This document shows positions 15,049 to 23,785 of a stretch of 26,178 nucleotides of DNA, in pieces. Position 1 is the first letter of the stretch. Each line of letters starts with the position of its first letter. This DNA is from Geodermatophilaceae bacterium (GTDB lineage Bacteria > Actinomycetota > Actinomycetes > Mycobacteriales > Geodermatophilaceae): assembly GCA_013696785.1 (NCBI GenBank), contig JACCXW010000114.1, positions 1-26,178 on the forward strand, in the 5' to 3' direction. A model generated the notes under the pieces. That model was not told the origin of the DNA, ran no database searches, and saw only the letters and a program-made list of their open reading frames with translations. A program made the position numbers and the translations under genes.

Positions 15049-15072
15049 TTACTGATGTCAAGGGGGTTGGGT

Positions 15073-15798
15073 GTGAACAGCTCATTGACGCGGCGGGAGG
15101 TCAACCGGGAGACGAACCTGGTCGACATCCGCCAGCGCGCCCGGGAGTTGCTCGTCGCCGAGGGTCCGGCCGGTGTGACCCTGCGGCCCATCGCCCGGGC
15201 GATCGGGCTCACCGCGCCGGCGCTCTATCGCTACTACGCCAGCCGCGAGGACCTGCTGCTCGACCTCATCGCCGACCTGTACGACGAACTGACGACGTCG
15301 ATGGAGCGCGCCCGTGACGAGTTGGCACGCGACGATCTCACCGGCCGGTTCATCGTCGTCACCAGGGCGTTCCGGCGCTGGGCTCGCGCACATCCGCGCG
15401 AGTTCGAACTCGTCTTCGCCACACCGGTCGGTGACCCGGGTGCGCCCAAGGACGACCGGCTGGAGGGCTGTGGGCAGCGTTTCGGCGGGGTCTTCCAGGG
15501 TCTGTTCGTCGAACTGTGGATGCACCAGCAGTTTCCGGTCGTGGCCGACGAGCAGCTGGATCCGCGGCTTCGGCGCCAACTCCGTCAGTGGGCCGCCGAC
15601 AACGACATCCCTCTCCCGCTGGGCGCGCTCGACGTGTTTCTCACGTGCTGGGTCCGGCTGTACGGGCTGATCTCACTCGAGGTCTTCGGGCACCTGAGCT
15701 TCGCCCTGACCGATGTGGAGCCGATGTTCGACGCGATGCTGTCCGAGCTGGCGCAGCGCCTCGGCCTGAGCTGGCGGGCGGAGTTCTCGGCCGGCTGA
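15073..15798 (+). CDS. TetR-family regulator with WHG-type C-domain
   Basis: About 241 residues. The N-terminal TetR DNA-binding domain is clear: REVNRETNLVDIRQRARELL, GPAGVTLRPIARAIGLTAPALYRYYASREDLL, with the LTAPALYRYYxSREDL recognition-helix signature. The C-terminal ligand domain (FRRWARAHPREFELVFATPV, then FGGVFQGLFVELW) matches the WHG-type TetR C-terminal family. GTG at 15073 is preferred because AGGGGG (15061-15066) is well placed; an ATG at 15055 in the same frame would add six residues and leave the ribosome-binding site inside the gene. It is divergent from the MMPL transporter, with four operator-like cores in the gap, so it most likely represses that transporter and itself. The inducer is unknown. 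Confidence 0.93.
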   Translation: MNSSLTRREVNRETNLVDIRQRARELLVAEGPAGVTLRPIARAIGLTAPALYRYYASREDLLLDLIADLYDELTTSMERARDELARDDLTGRFIVVTRAFRRWARAHPREFELVFATPVGDPGAPKDDRLEGCGQRFGGVFQGLFVELWMHQQFPVVADEQLDPRLRRQLRQWAADNDIPLPLGALDVFLTCWVRLYGLISLEVFGHLSFALTDVEPMFDAMLSELAQRLGLSWRAEFSAG

Positions 15799-15854
15799 CC
15801 GCGCAACTCCCCCCGGCGATAGTCTGCGACTAGCACACCGAGCAGGAGGAGACC

Positions 15855-16118
15855 GTGGCCGAGGCCCAGCACGCCATTGACCACAGTGACGACGGGAATG
15901 CTGCCGAGCATGAGCGGCCCGAGGACTGGGGCTGGCATCACGAGTGGCGGCGCAGCGCCCCTGTGATCGGGTGGTTGATGACGATCTCGCTGGCGCTGCT
16001 CGTCTTCGGCAATCACCGGGGGAACGTCGAGCGCTACTGGGTGCTCGGCCTGGCGCTGGTCATGGCGGCGCTGCTCGTCCGGGACCGGATCAAGCGCAAG
16101 AACGCCTGGCGCGCCTAA
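15855..16118 (+). CDS. DUF2631 small membrane protein
   Basis: An 87-residue protein with a hydrophilic His/Asp/Glu-rich N-terminus (about 1-35, including EDWGWHHEWRRSAPVIGWL) and two membrane helices (about 38-50 and 61-74) ending in a basic RDRIKRKNAWR tail, so the C-terminus probably faces the cytoplasm. This matches the actinobacterial DUF2631 family, whose function is unknown. GTG at 15855 follows AGGAGGAG with good spacing. The TAA stop shares bases with the TAG of convergent rlmN (overlap 16115-16118). It lies 56 bases after the TetR stop, and a TAGTCT hexamer at 15820-15825 could be its own -10 element. Confidence 0.87.
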   Translation: MAEAQHAIDHSDDGNAAEHERPEDWGWHHEWRRSAPVIGWLMTISLALLVFGNHRGNVERYWVLGLALVMAALLVRDRIKRKNAWRA

Positions 16119-17230
16119 GCCTCGCCGGGACCGGCATCCACCGCGGCCAGCTGCCCGCAGGCACCCGCGATCTCCTTGCCACGGGTGTCGCGGACAGTCG
16201 TAGCGACGCCGCGCTCCACGAGCCGGCGTACGAACTCCGACTGCGCCTGCGGCGTACTGGCGTCCCACTTGCTGCCCGGTGTCGGGTTGAGCGGAATCAG
16301 GTTCACGTGGACGAGCCGTCCCCGAAGCAGCCGCGCCAGCATGTCGGCACGCCACGGATGGTCGTTGACGTCCCGGATCATCGCGTATTCGATCGACACC
16401 CGGCGGCCGGTCACGTCGGCGTACTCCCAGGCCGCGTCGAGCACCTCGGCCACCTTCCAGCGCGTGTTCACCGGCACGAGGGTGTCGCGCAGTTCGTCAT
16501 CGGGGGCGTGCAGGCTCACTGCCAGGGTCACCGCGAGACCCTCCCCGGTGAGCCGGCGGATGGCCGGTACGAGGCCGACCGTCGAAACGGTCACCGACCG
16601 CTGTGACAGTCCCAGGCCGTCGGGTACGGGATCGACCAGCCGGCGTACGGCGGCCAGCACGCGGTTGTAGTTGGCCAGCGGCTCGCCCATGCCCATGAAC
16701 ACGACGTTGCTGACCCGCCCTGGGCCGCCGGCGATCTCACCGCGCGCCAGCGAACGGGCACCGGCGACGACCTGTTCCACGATCTCGGCGGTGGACAGGT
16801 TGCGGGTCAGTCCGCCCTGGCCGGTGGCGCAGAAGGGGCAGGCCATGCCGCAACCGGCCTGGCTGGACACGCACATCGTGACCCGCCCCGGGTAGCGCAT
16901 CAGGACACTCTCGACCAAGGTGCCGTCCGCGCCGCGCCAGAGAGTCTTGCGGGTCGCACCATCGTCGCAGTCCACGTTCCGCACAACCGTGAGCAACGGC
17001 GGCAAAAGGCCGCCCGCCAGCCGCTGCCTGGCCTCGGCCGGCACATCGGTCATCTGGTCGATGTCGTCCTCGAGCCGTCCGAAGTAGTGCCTGGAGAGCT
17101 GGTCGGCGCGGAACGGGCGCTCGCCGAGTTCCACGACGGCAGCTCGACGTCCGGCAGGGTCGAGGTCGGCGAGGTGCCGAGGCGGCCGCGTGCGGCGAGG
17201 CGCATCGAAGATCAAGGGCAAGGCAGTCAT
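16115..17230 (-). CDS. rlmN: Dual-specificity 23S rRNA/tRNA adenine-C2 methyltransferase
   Basis: RlmN is a radical-SAM enzyme that methylates C2 of A2503 in 23S rRNA and A37 in some tRNAs. The 371-residue protein carries the radical-SAM cluster motif C127-GMA-C131-PF-C134, preceded by Cys120 in TMCVSSQ. The methyl-carrying Cys is near position 358 in GKEIAGACGQL. Other family marks are VFMGMGEPLANYNRV, SVTVSTVGLVPAIRRL, SLHAPDDELRDTLVPVN and HVNLIPLNPTPGSKW. Length is normal. ATG at 17230 (MTALPLIFDAPR) is preferred. The gene is convergent with DUF2631, sharing stop bases, and divergent from the SpoU methyltransferase across 48 bases. In other actinobacteria rlmN lies next to cdsA, as here apart from two intervening plus-strand genes. 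Confidence 0.96.
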   Translation of the reverse strand: MTALPLIFDAPRRTRPPRHLADLDPAGRRAAVVELGERPFRADQLSRHYFGRLEDDIDQMTDVPAEARQRLAGGLLPPLLTVVRNVDCDDGATRKTLWRGADGTLVESVLMRYPGRVTMCVSSQAGCGMACPFCATGQGGLTRNLSTAEIVEQVVAGARSLARGEIAGGPGRVSNVVFMGMGEPLANYNRVLAAVRRLVDPVPDGLGLSQRSVTVSTVGLVPAIRRLTGEGLAVTLAVSLHAPDDELRDTLVPVNTRWKVAEVLDAAWEYADVTGRRVSIEYAMIRDVNDHPWRADMLARLLRGRLVHVNLIPLNPTPGSKWDASTPQAQSEFVRRLVERGVATTVRDTRGKEIAGACGQLAAVDAGPGEA

Positions 17231-17278
17231 GGGTGTCCCAGTCTTCCATGCTGTGAGCGGCGGGTAGCGTCCCGAGCC

Positions 17279-17905
17279 GTGCCAGACAGTCCCGAGGTCG
17301 GTGTCGGGCCGCACCCCACGCCATGGCCGGAGGATCCGCGGCTGGATCCCGAACTGCTCGCGACCGGCGACCGGCGCAACGTCGTCGACCGCTATCGCTA
17401 CTGGCGGATCGAGGCGATCATCGCCGATCTCGACACCCGCCGGCACGGGTTCCATGTCGCGATCGAGAACTGGCAGCACGATCTGAACATCGGCACGGTG
17501 GTGCGCACCGCCAACGCGTTCCTGGCCGCCGAGGTGCACATCGTCGGACGCCGGAGGTGGAACCGCCGGGGCGCCATGGTGACCGACCGGTACCAGCACG
17601 TGCGGTACCACCCGGATGCGATCGCACTCCTGGACTTCTGCGCCTCGGCAGACCTGCCGGTGATCGCGGTCGACAACCTGCCCGGGGCCGTCCCACTGGA
17701 GACCTGTGTCCTGCCGCGCAGATGCATGCTGCTCTTCGGCCAGGAGGGCCCGGGGCTGTCGGAGCACGCTCGGACCGCCGCAGACATGGTCTGCTCGATT
17801 GCGCAATTCGGATCCACACGGTCCATCAATGCCGGGGTCGCCTCAGGTATAGCCATGCACGCCTGGATTCGGCAGCACGCGAGCGGTTCGGCGTACGACG
17901 GATGA
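17279..17905 (+). CDS. SpoU/TrmH-family RNA 2'-O-methyltransferase
   Basis: A 208-residue SPOUT-class methyltransferase with the trefoil knot. It transfers methyl from SAM to a ribose 2'-OH in tRNA or rRNA. All three SpoU motifs are present: motif 1 NIGTVVRTANAFLAAEVHIVG (catalytic Arg in VVRTAN), motif 2 LLFGQEGPGLSEHA, and motif 3 IAQFGSTRSINAGVASGIAM. The N-terminal 50 residues before the domain are short and variable, so no L30e-like substrate domain is present. The target RNA cannot be named. GTG at 17279 is chosen because the frame upstream is antisense to rlmN. The TGA overlaps the ATG of the DUF952 gene (ATGA), so the two are translationally coupled. Confidence 0.92.
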   Translation: MPDSPEVGVGPHPTPWPEDPRLDPELLATGDRRNVVDRYRYWRIEAIIADLDTRRHGFHVAIENWQHDLNIGTVVRTANAFLAAEVHIVGRRRWNRRGAMVTDRYQHVRYHPDAIALLDFCASADLPVIAVDNLPGAVPLETCVLPRRCMLLFGQEGPGLSEHARTAADMVCSIAQFGSTRSINAGVASGIAMHAWIRQHASGSAYDG

Positions 17906-18261
17906 CGGCACTGCTGCACTTGACGACCGATGCCGAGTGGCAGGCCGCGAGAGACCGGGGCGCAGTCGTCGCGGCGTCGTTGGCGGCCGTCGGGTTCATC
18001 CATCTGTCCACTGCGGAGCAGGTGCACCTTCCGGCCAATGCGTTGTTCTCTGGCCGCGATGACATCGTGCTGCTCTGGATCGACCCGGCGCGGCTTGCCG
18101 CAACGCTGCGCTGGGAGCCGGGTCAGCCGAACGATCCGGACGGAATGTTGTTTCCGCACCTCTACGGACCGATCGAGATCGAGTCGGTGCTGTGGGTCGT
18201 GCCCTACCGACCAGGTCCAGACGGCGCCTTCGGCAATCCCGAGGATGCCCTCGGCGGCTAG
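17902..18261 (+). CDS. DUF952 family protein
   Basis: A 119-residue cytoplasmic protein of the DUF952 family. Typical features are LLHLTTDAEWQAARDRG at the start, GFIHLSTAEQV (the conserved FIHxS segment), LLWIDPARL, and the C-terminal FPHLYGPI. Distant structural relation to ADP-ribosyltransferase-like folds has been suggested for this family, but no activity is established, so I give none. It starts at the ATGA overlap with the SpoU gene and ends at a TAG whose bases are shared with the TAG of convergent cdsA (the CTAG at 18258-18261). Confidence 0.88.
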   Translation: MTALLHLTTDAEWQAARDRGAVVAASLAAVGFIHLSTAEQVHLPANALFSGRDDIVLLWIDPARLAATLRWEPGQPNDPDGMLFPHLYGPIEIESVLWVVPYRPGPDGAFGNPEDALGG

Positions 18262-19202
18262 ACGGGGGGGACGAACGACGTGAGCAGGATCCAGGCCACC
18301 GCCGCGGCGGGGAGCAGGGAGTCCATCCGATCCATGAGCCCGCCGTGCCCCGGCAGCAAGGTGCCCATGTCCTTGATGCCGAGGTCCCGCTTGATCATGG
18401 ACTCGCCGAGATCGCCCAGCGTCGCCGCCGAGGCGATGGCCAGTCCGTAGAGGACGCCCTGCCACCACACACCGTCCAGGCCGAGCGTGAGGAACAAGGC
18501 GCCGGCCAGAGCCGACAGCGCGGCTGAACCGGTGAAGCCCTCCCAGGATTTCTTCGGGCTCACCGAAGGGGCGAGTGAGTGCTTGCCGAAGAGCACCCCG
18601 GCGATGTAACCGCCGACGTCACTGCACACGACGGTCGCGATGAAGGCGATCACCCGCATCGCACCGTCGTCCGGTACGACGAGCAGCACGGCGAATCCGG
18701 CCAACAGCGGGACGTAGGTGACGATGAAGACCGTGGTGCTGATGTCACGCAGGTAGCCGCGGGCACCGTCGGCCAGTCGCCACACGACGCAAGCGAGCAC
18801 CGTCAACATGAACGAGACGACGAGTCCCTCGGAACCTCGCAGGTACGTCAAGACGAGCATCGCGACCGCGCCAAGGATCAGCGGGATGATCGGGGGCCGG
18901 GCGTCGCGCGACTCCAGCGCGCGGACCAGCTCCCACAGCGAGACGATGACGGCCAATCCGACAACGATCACGAAGCTCGGCCGGTACACCGCCAGGGTCA
19001 CGAGGACGAGCGCCCCGAGGCCGGCCCCGACCGCAATTGCCGCGCCCAGATCCCGCCCGGCACGCGACTGCGGTGTCCTCGCGGCCGCTGCCGCGGCTGG
19101 CGTTGTTTCCGGGGGCGGTGTCACCGGGGGGGTCACCGGGCCGGCCGATTCGCGTGCCGTCTCAACCGGGTCGCTCGGACCGGCTCGCTCGCTGGCTACC
19201 AC
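18258..19202 (-). CDS. cdsA: Phosphatidate cytidylyltransferase (CDP-DAG synthase)
   Basis: CdsA makes CDP-diacylglycerol from phosphatidic acid and CTP, the branch point to phosphatidylinositol, cardiolipin and other phospholipids. The 314-residue integral membrane protein has about 50 N-terminal residues rich in Pro, Ala and Thr, then about eight membrane helices, and ends with the CDP-DAG synthase signature: SMIKRDLGIKDMGTLLPGHGG followed by LMDRMDS. Metal-binding Asp residues are in this signature. GTG at 19202 directly abuts the TAG of frr, with no gap. It is the last gene of the rpsB-tsf-pyrH-frr-cdsA run and converges on DUF952. The low-complexity N-terminus is common in actinobacterial CdsA proteins. 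Confidence 0.95.
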   Translation of the reverse strand: MVASERAGPSDPVETARESAGPVTPPVTPPPETTPAAAAAARTPQSRAGRDLGAAIAVGAGLGALVLVTLAVYRPSFVIVVGLAVIVSLWELVRALESRDARPPIIPLILGAVAMLVLTYLRGSEGLVVSFMLTVLACVVWRLADGARGYLRDISTTVFIVTYVPLLAGFAVLLVVPDDGAMRVIAFIATVVCSDVGGYIAGVLFGKHSLAPSVSPKKSWEGFTGSAALSALAGALFLTLGLDGVWWQGVLYGLAIASAATLGDLGESMIKRDLGIKDMGTLLPGHGGLMDRMDSLLPAAAVAWILLTSFVPPV

Positions 19203-19760
19203 CTAGACCTCGAGGAGTTCGGCTTCCTTGTGCCGGACGGCGTCGTCGATGGTCGCGACGTACTTCGCTGTGGTCTCGTCGAGTTCCTTCTCCGCCCGCC
19301 GTACATCGTCCTCCCCTGCCTCCCCGTCGGACTTGATCCGCTCCAGTTCCTCCTTCGCCTTTCGGCGGACGTTACGAACGGCGACGCGGGCCTCCTCGCC
19401 CTTGTGCCTGGCCACCTTCACCAGATCGCGGCGGCGCTCCTCGGTCAGCTGCGGAAATATCACTCGGATCAGCGTGCCGTCGTTCGTGGGGTTGACCCCG
19501 AGATCGCTGTCCCGGATGGACTTCTCGATGGCGCCGAGCTGACTGGCGTCGTACGGCTTGATGACGGCCATCCGCGCCTCGGGGACGCTGATGGAGGCCA
19601 TCTGCGGAATCGGAGTGGACGCGCCGTAGTAGTCGACCTGGAGGCGGGCAAACATGGACGGGCTGGCCCGGCCGGTTCGCACGCTGCCGAGATCCTCGCG
19701 AGCGACCGAGACCGCCTTGTCCATCTTGTCTTCGGCGTCGAAGAGCGCCTCGTCGATCAC
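19203..19760 (-). CDS. frr: Ribosome recycling factor
   Basis: RRF, with EF-G, splits the post-termination ribosome for reuse. The 185-residue protein is full length and shows the family marks LGSVRTGRASPSMFARLQVDYYG, TPIPQMASISVPEAR, IEKSIRDSDLGVNPTNDGTLIRV, and PQLTEERRRDLVKVARHKGEEARVAVRNVRR. The two-domain L-shape (three-helix bundle plus beta domain) is predicted from these. GTG at 19760 is preceded by AGGAGGGA at ideal spacing. It lies 31 bases after pyrH and touches cdsA with no gap. Confidence 0.97.
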   Translation of the reverse strand: MIDEALFDAEDKMDKAVSVAREDLGSVRTGRASPSMFARLQVDYYGASTPIPQMASISVPEARMAVIKPYDASQLGAIEKSIRDSDLGVNPTNDGTLIRVIFPQLTEERRRDLVKVARHKGEEARVAVRNVRRKAKEELERIKSDGEAGEDDVRRAEKELDETTAKYVATIDDAVRHKEAELLEV

Positions 19761-19791
19761 GGTGGATCCCTCCTATCACCCGGCGCGTCGG

Positions 19792-20550
19792 TCACGCATC
19801 GGTGCTGACCAGGGTGCCGATCCTCTCACCTGCGATGGCGCGGGCGATGTTTCCGTCGACGAGCATGTTGAACACCACGATCGGCAGCTTGTTGTCCCTG
19901 GCCAGCGAGATCGCGGTGGAGTCGGCGACCTGCAAGCCTCGCGACAGCACATCCGAATGGCTCAACTGTTCGAACCGTCGGGCCATCGGATCCCGGCGCG
20001 GATCGGCGTCGTACACGCCGTCCACGCCGTTCTTGGCCATCAGGAGGACCTCACAATGGATCTCCAGCGCGCGCTGCGCGGCCACCGTGTCGGTGGAGAA
20101 GAACGGCATCCCGGCACCTGCCCCGAAGATGACGACCCGACCCTTGTCCAGATGCCGGATCGCCCGGAGCGGGATGTAGGGCTCGGCGACCTGCCCCATC
20201 GCAATCGCGGTCTGCACCCGCGTCGGCGTACCGCGCTGTTCCAGAAAGTCCTGCAGGGCAAGACAATTCATCACCGTTCCGAGCATGCCCATGTAGTCCG
20301 CACGCGAGCGATCCATGCCGCGCTGGGACAGTTCGGCACCACGGAAGAAGTTGCCGCCGCCCACGACGACGGCGACCTGCACGCCGGTGGCGAGAGCAGC
20401 TGAGATCTGCCGGGCGATCCCGTCCACCACATCCGGGTCGACCCCCACCCGCCCCGCACCGAACGTCTCACCGGACAGCTTCAGCAACACCCGCCGATAG
20501 CGCGGAACCGGGACAGACGAGGAGGCCGCCGTGTCGGTCAATTCCGTCAC
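19792..20550 (-). CDS. pyrH: UMP kinase
   Basis: PyrH phosphorylates UMP to UDP; it is the hexameric amino-acid-kinase-family enzyme specific to bacteria, regulated by GTP and UTP. The 252-residue protein has RRVLLKLSGETFG (phosphate loop), QVAVVVGGGNFFRG, RADYMGMLGTVMNCLALQDFLE, and a C-terminal region with NGVDGVYDADPR and STAISLARDNKLPIVVFN. GTG at 20550 (VTELTDT) is preferred over the GTG seven codons upstream at 20571, because GAGGGGG lies just upstream of the inner one. The N-terminus before YRRVLLKL is a variable extension. The gene lies between tsf (56 bases) and frr (31 bases). Confidence 0.96.
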   Translation of the reverse strand: MTELTDTAASSSVPVPRYRRVLLKLSGETFGAGRVGVDPDVVDGIARQISAALATGVQVAVVVGGGNFFRGAELSQRGMDRSRADYMGMLGTVMNCLALQDFLEQRGTPTRVQTAIAMGQVAEPYIPLRAIRHLDKGRVVIFGAGAGMPFFSTDTVAAQRALEIHCEVLLMAKNGVDGVYDADPRRDPMARRFEQLSHSDVLSRGLQVADSTAISLARDNKLPIVVFNMLVDGNIARAIAGERIGTLVSTDA

Positions 20551-20606
20551 GTGCGGCCCCCTCGGTGTCACGCTGTGCTGTCCTTACGATCGTTGGCGAT
20601 CCTGCC

Positions 20607-21431
20607 CTATGCCCGGCCGACCTCGAAACGGGCGAACCGGGTCACGGTGACGCCCGCCTCGGAAAGCACTTTCTGCATCGTCTGCTTCTTGTGCTCCTCG
20701 CGCACCGAGGCCTGCTCGAGCAACGTGGCGTCCTTGAAGAAGCCGTTCACCCGGCCCTCGACGATCTTGCTCATCGCCGCCTCGGGCTTGCCTTCCTCCC
20801 GGGCGGTCTCCTCCGCGATCCGTCGCTCGTTGGCCACCACGTCGTCGGGGACCTCGTCACGGCTGACATAGCGAGGGCTCATCGCGGCGATGTGCATGGC
20901 GACCGCGCGGGCGACGGGTTCCTCGCCGCCGGAGTACTCCAGGAGCACACCCACCTGCGGGGGCAGATCGGGGTTGCGCCTGTGCAGGTACGTCGCCGTG
21001 CTGCCGTCGAACACCACGAAGCGGTTGACGACGAACTTCTCGCCCAGCCTCGCCGCCTGCTCATCGACAGCGGCCTGAACAGTCTGACCGTCGGGCAAGG
21101 TCTGCTCCATCAGCGTCGGGACATCATCCGGCTTGGCCGTGGCGATGTGCTCGACGAGGCTGGCCGCCAATGCCTGGAACGTCTCGTTCTTCGCGACGAA
21201 ATCGGTCTCGCAGTTCAGCTCCAGCATCGCGGTGCCGGACGCGGCGACAAGCCCGTTGGCCGCCGTACGGCCAGAACGCTTGCCGACGTCCTTGGCTCCC
21301 TTGACGCGCAGGATGTCGACGGCGGCATCGAAGTCGCCGTCGGACTCCTCCAGCGCGTTCTTGCAGTCCATCATTCCGGCAGCGGTCAGCTCGCGGAGCT
21401 TCTTGACATCCGCAGCGGTGTAGTTCGCCAT
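20607..21431 (-). CDS. tsf: Translation elongation factor Ts
   Basis: EF-Ts exchanges GDP for GTP on EF-Tu. The 274-residue protein has the N-terminal UBA-like domain (MANYTAADVKKLRELTAAGM MDCKNALEE), the core motif NCETDFVAKNETF that inserts into EF-Tu, and a dimerisation/coiled-coil region to the C-terminus (KKQTMQKVLSEAGVTV). All parts are intact. ATG at 21431 is fixed by the conserved MANYTAADVK start. It lies 132 bases after rpsB, a gap which contains a short GC hairpin, and 56 bases before pyrH. Confidence 0.97.
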   Translation of the reverse strand: MANYTAADVKKLRELTAAGMMDCKNALEESDGDFDAAVDILRVKGAKDVGKRSGRTAANGLVAASGTAMLELNCETDFVAKNETFQALAASLVEHIATAKPDDVPTLMEQTLPDGQTVQAAVDEQAARLGEKFVVNRFVVFDGSTATYLHRRNPDLPPQVGVLLEYSGGEEPVARAVAMHIAAMSPRYVSRDEVPDDVVANERRIAEETAREEGKPEAAMSKIVEGRVNGFFKDATLLEQASVREEHKKQTMQKVLSEAGVTVTRFARFEVGRA

Positions 21432-21473
21432 CTCCTCGCTTCTCTCTTCGGTGCAGCTACTGGGACTTCGGTA

Positions 21474-21492
21474 CGGCGGACAGTTGCCGCCG
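21474..21492 (-). other. Short GC hairpin in the rpsB-tsf gap
   Basis: CGGCGG (21474-21479) and CCGCCG (21487-21492) can form a six-pair stem with a seven-base loop, inside the 132-base gap between rpsB and tsf. There is no U-run after it. It could be a weak attenuator that sets the S2 to EF-Ts ratio, or a processing site, or chance in GC-rich DNA. The repeat is seen; any function is inference. Confidence 0.25.
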
Positions 21493-21563
21493 GACCGGTC
21501 TGCGTGTCGTCAACGCGGCCGGGCAGGCAGCTATGCCGCGCCCGCCGTGCGATCGGTCACGAC

Positions 21564-22688
<1,125 letters not shown>

Positions 22689-23046
22689 GTTGGCGCGTCC
22701 CTCTCTACGTTCGCGCGGCCGTGGGGCCACGCTGCTCGGTTGTCGCGGTGGTCGGGAGACGCACCGCCCTGGTGTCCGGTCCGCGACTATGTCTGCCCGG
22801 CGTACCGGGACCAAGGTGGTCGTGGTCCCCGCTGATGGAGCGGCGGGGAAAGGACACGCGAAGTCGACCCACCGAAGCGGGCCGCCGCGGCGAGTGTACG
22901 TGGTCCCGACGGTCGGCGGCCACCACACCGCCTCCGAGCACAGGGCTATGACATTTTCGTTGTCGCCACCGTCGGCCGTCCACAGCCGCCCGGCCATGTC
23001 CACAGCCGTCGCCCCCTGATGGCTCCGGCAGTCTGCGTCGGACAGC
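22689..23046. promoter_or_regulatory. Divergent intergenic region, rpsB / M23 gene
   Basis: 358 bases with no supported gene; the open frames here are Arg/Gly/Pro-rich shadows. It must contain the rpsB promoter (minus) and the M23 gene promoter (plus). The most AT-rich patch is GGCTATGACATTTTCGTTGT at about 22945-22964, the likeliest promoter site, but I cannot assign -10 and -35 hexamers with confidence. An 11-bp direct repeat GTCCACAGCCG occurs at 22979-22989 and 22999-23009; its GTCCACA part resembles actinobacterial DnaA boxes. Confidence 0.45.
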
Positions 23047-23730
23047 GTGATCCCCGTGAGACACGTCGTCCGACTCCTGGCCTGCATGCTCGTGGTCCTG
23101 CCGTGGCTGCTGGCATCGACCCTCGCCACAGCCGCGGAATGGCTGCTGCCGCTGGCCGGCGAGCCCAGCGTCACCCGCCCGTTCGACCCCCCGTCTACGC
23201 CGTACGGCACCGGCCACCGCGGGGTGGACCTCGCGGGGACGCCCGGGCAGTCGGTGCGAGCCGCAGGCGGCGGGACCATCGGCTACGCCGCCCCGCTGGC
23301 CGGCCGGGGCGTCGTGACGGTTCTGCACAGCGGCGGTCTGCGGACCACGTACGAACCGGTGACCGCCGCAGTCACGGTAGGTGCGTCGGTGCAGCCCGGT
23401 GACCCGATCGGCGTGCTGCAGGCGGGTCACCGCGGATGCCCGGTGGCGGCCTGTCTGCACTGGGGGCTGCTCCAGGCTGAGGTCTATCTGGATCCGATGT
23501 CGCTACTGAGCCTCGGCCCGATCAGGCTGCTGCCGTCGGGATCCCGGGTCGCGACGGCACCGGTGGGCGATCCGAACCTGGCCGGCGGTCCGAACCTGGC
23601 ACGCGATCCGATGCCGGCGAGCCGCGAAGGCTCGTCCAAGCCGTGGCTGCCACCAGCAGTGGCCTTGCTGGCCGGCCTCTCGGCGGGGACGGCGATTCTG
23701 CTGGCACACCCGCGTCCGCATCCGCCATAG
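23047..23730 (+). CDS. M23-family (LytM-like) peptidase domain protein, secreted
   Basis: A 227-residue envelope protein. A signal peptide (RHVVRLLACMLVVLPWLLAS, cleavage near ATAA at about 30) is followed by an M23 LytM domain and a C-terminal hydrophobic segment (VALLAGLSAGTAILL, about 208-222), perhaps a membrane anchor. M23 enzymes cleave peptidoglycan cross-bridges using zinc. The first zinc motif is present as H57-RGV-D61. The usual H-x-H motif reads C136-L-H138-W-G, so the first His is replaced by Cys. Catalysis is therefore uncertain; it may be a binding or activator protein. M. tuberculosis has a similar divergent gene next to rpsB (Rv2891), so the position is conserved. The start is GTG at 23047, or GTG at 23056; neither has a strong ribosome-binding site. 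Confidence 0.87.
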   Translation: MIPVRHVVRLLACMLVVLPWLLASTLATAAEWLLPLAGEPSVTRPFDPPSTPYGTGHRGVDLAGTPGQSVRAAGGGTIGYAAPLAGRGVVTVLHSGGLRTTYEPVTAAVTVGASVQPGDPIGVLQAGHRGCPVAACLHWGLLQAEVYLDPMSLLSLGPIRLLPSGSRVATAPVGDPNLAGGPNLARDPMPASREGSSKPWLPPAVALLAGLSAGTAILLAHPRPHPP

Positions 23731-23749
23731 CCGCCCAGCGCTCGAATGT

Positions 23750-23768
23750 GCCAGCGCTCGGGGCTGGC
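23750..23768. terminator. Possible bidirectional terminator hairpin
   Basis: GCCAGC (23750-23755) and GCTGGC (23763-23768) form a six-pair GC stem with a seven-base loop, in the 55-base gap between the convergent M23 and Xer genes. There is no T-run, as is common for actinobacterial terminators. A 10-bp direct repeat CCAGCGCTCG (23735-23744 and 23751-23760) overlaps it. The location supports termination; the stem is short. Confidence 0.35.
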
Positions 23769-23785
23769 CCCCGGTAAGGACTGGC

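Noticed and set aside
16115..16118. Stop-codon sharing between convergent genes here and at 18258-18261
   Set aside because: Four-base overlaps of convergent stops are frequent in compact actinobacterial genomes; not evidence of special regulation.
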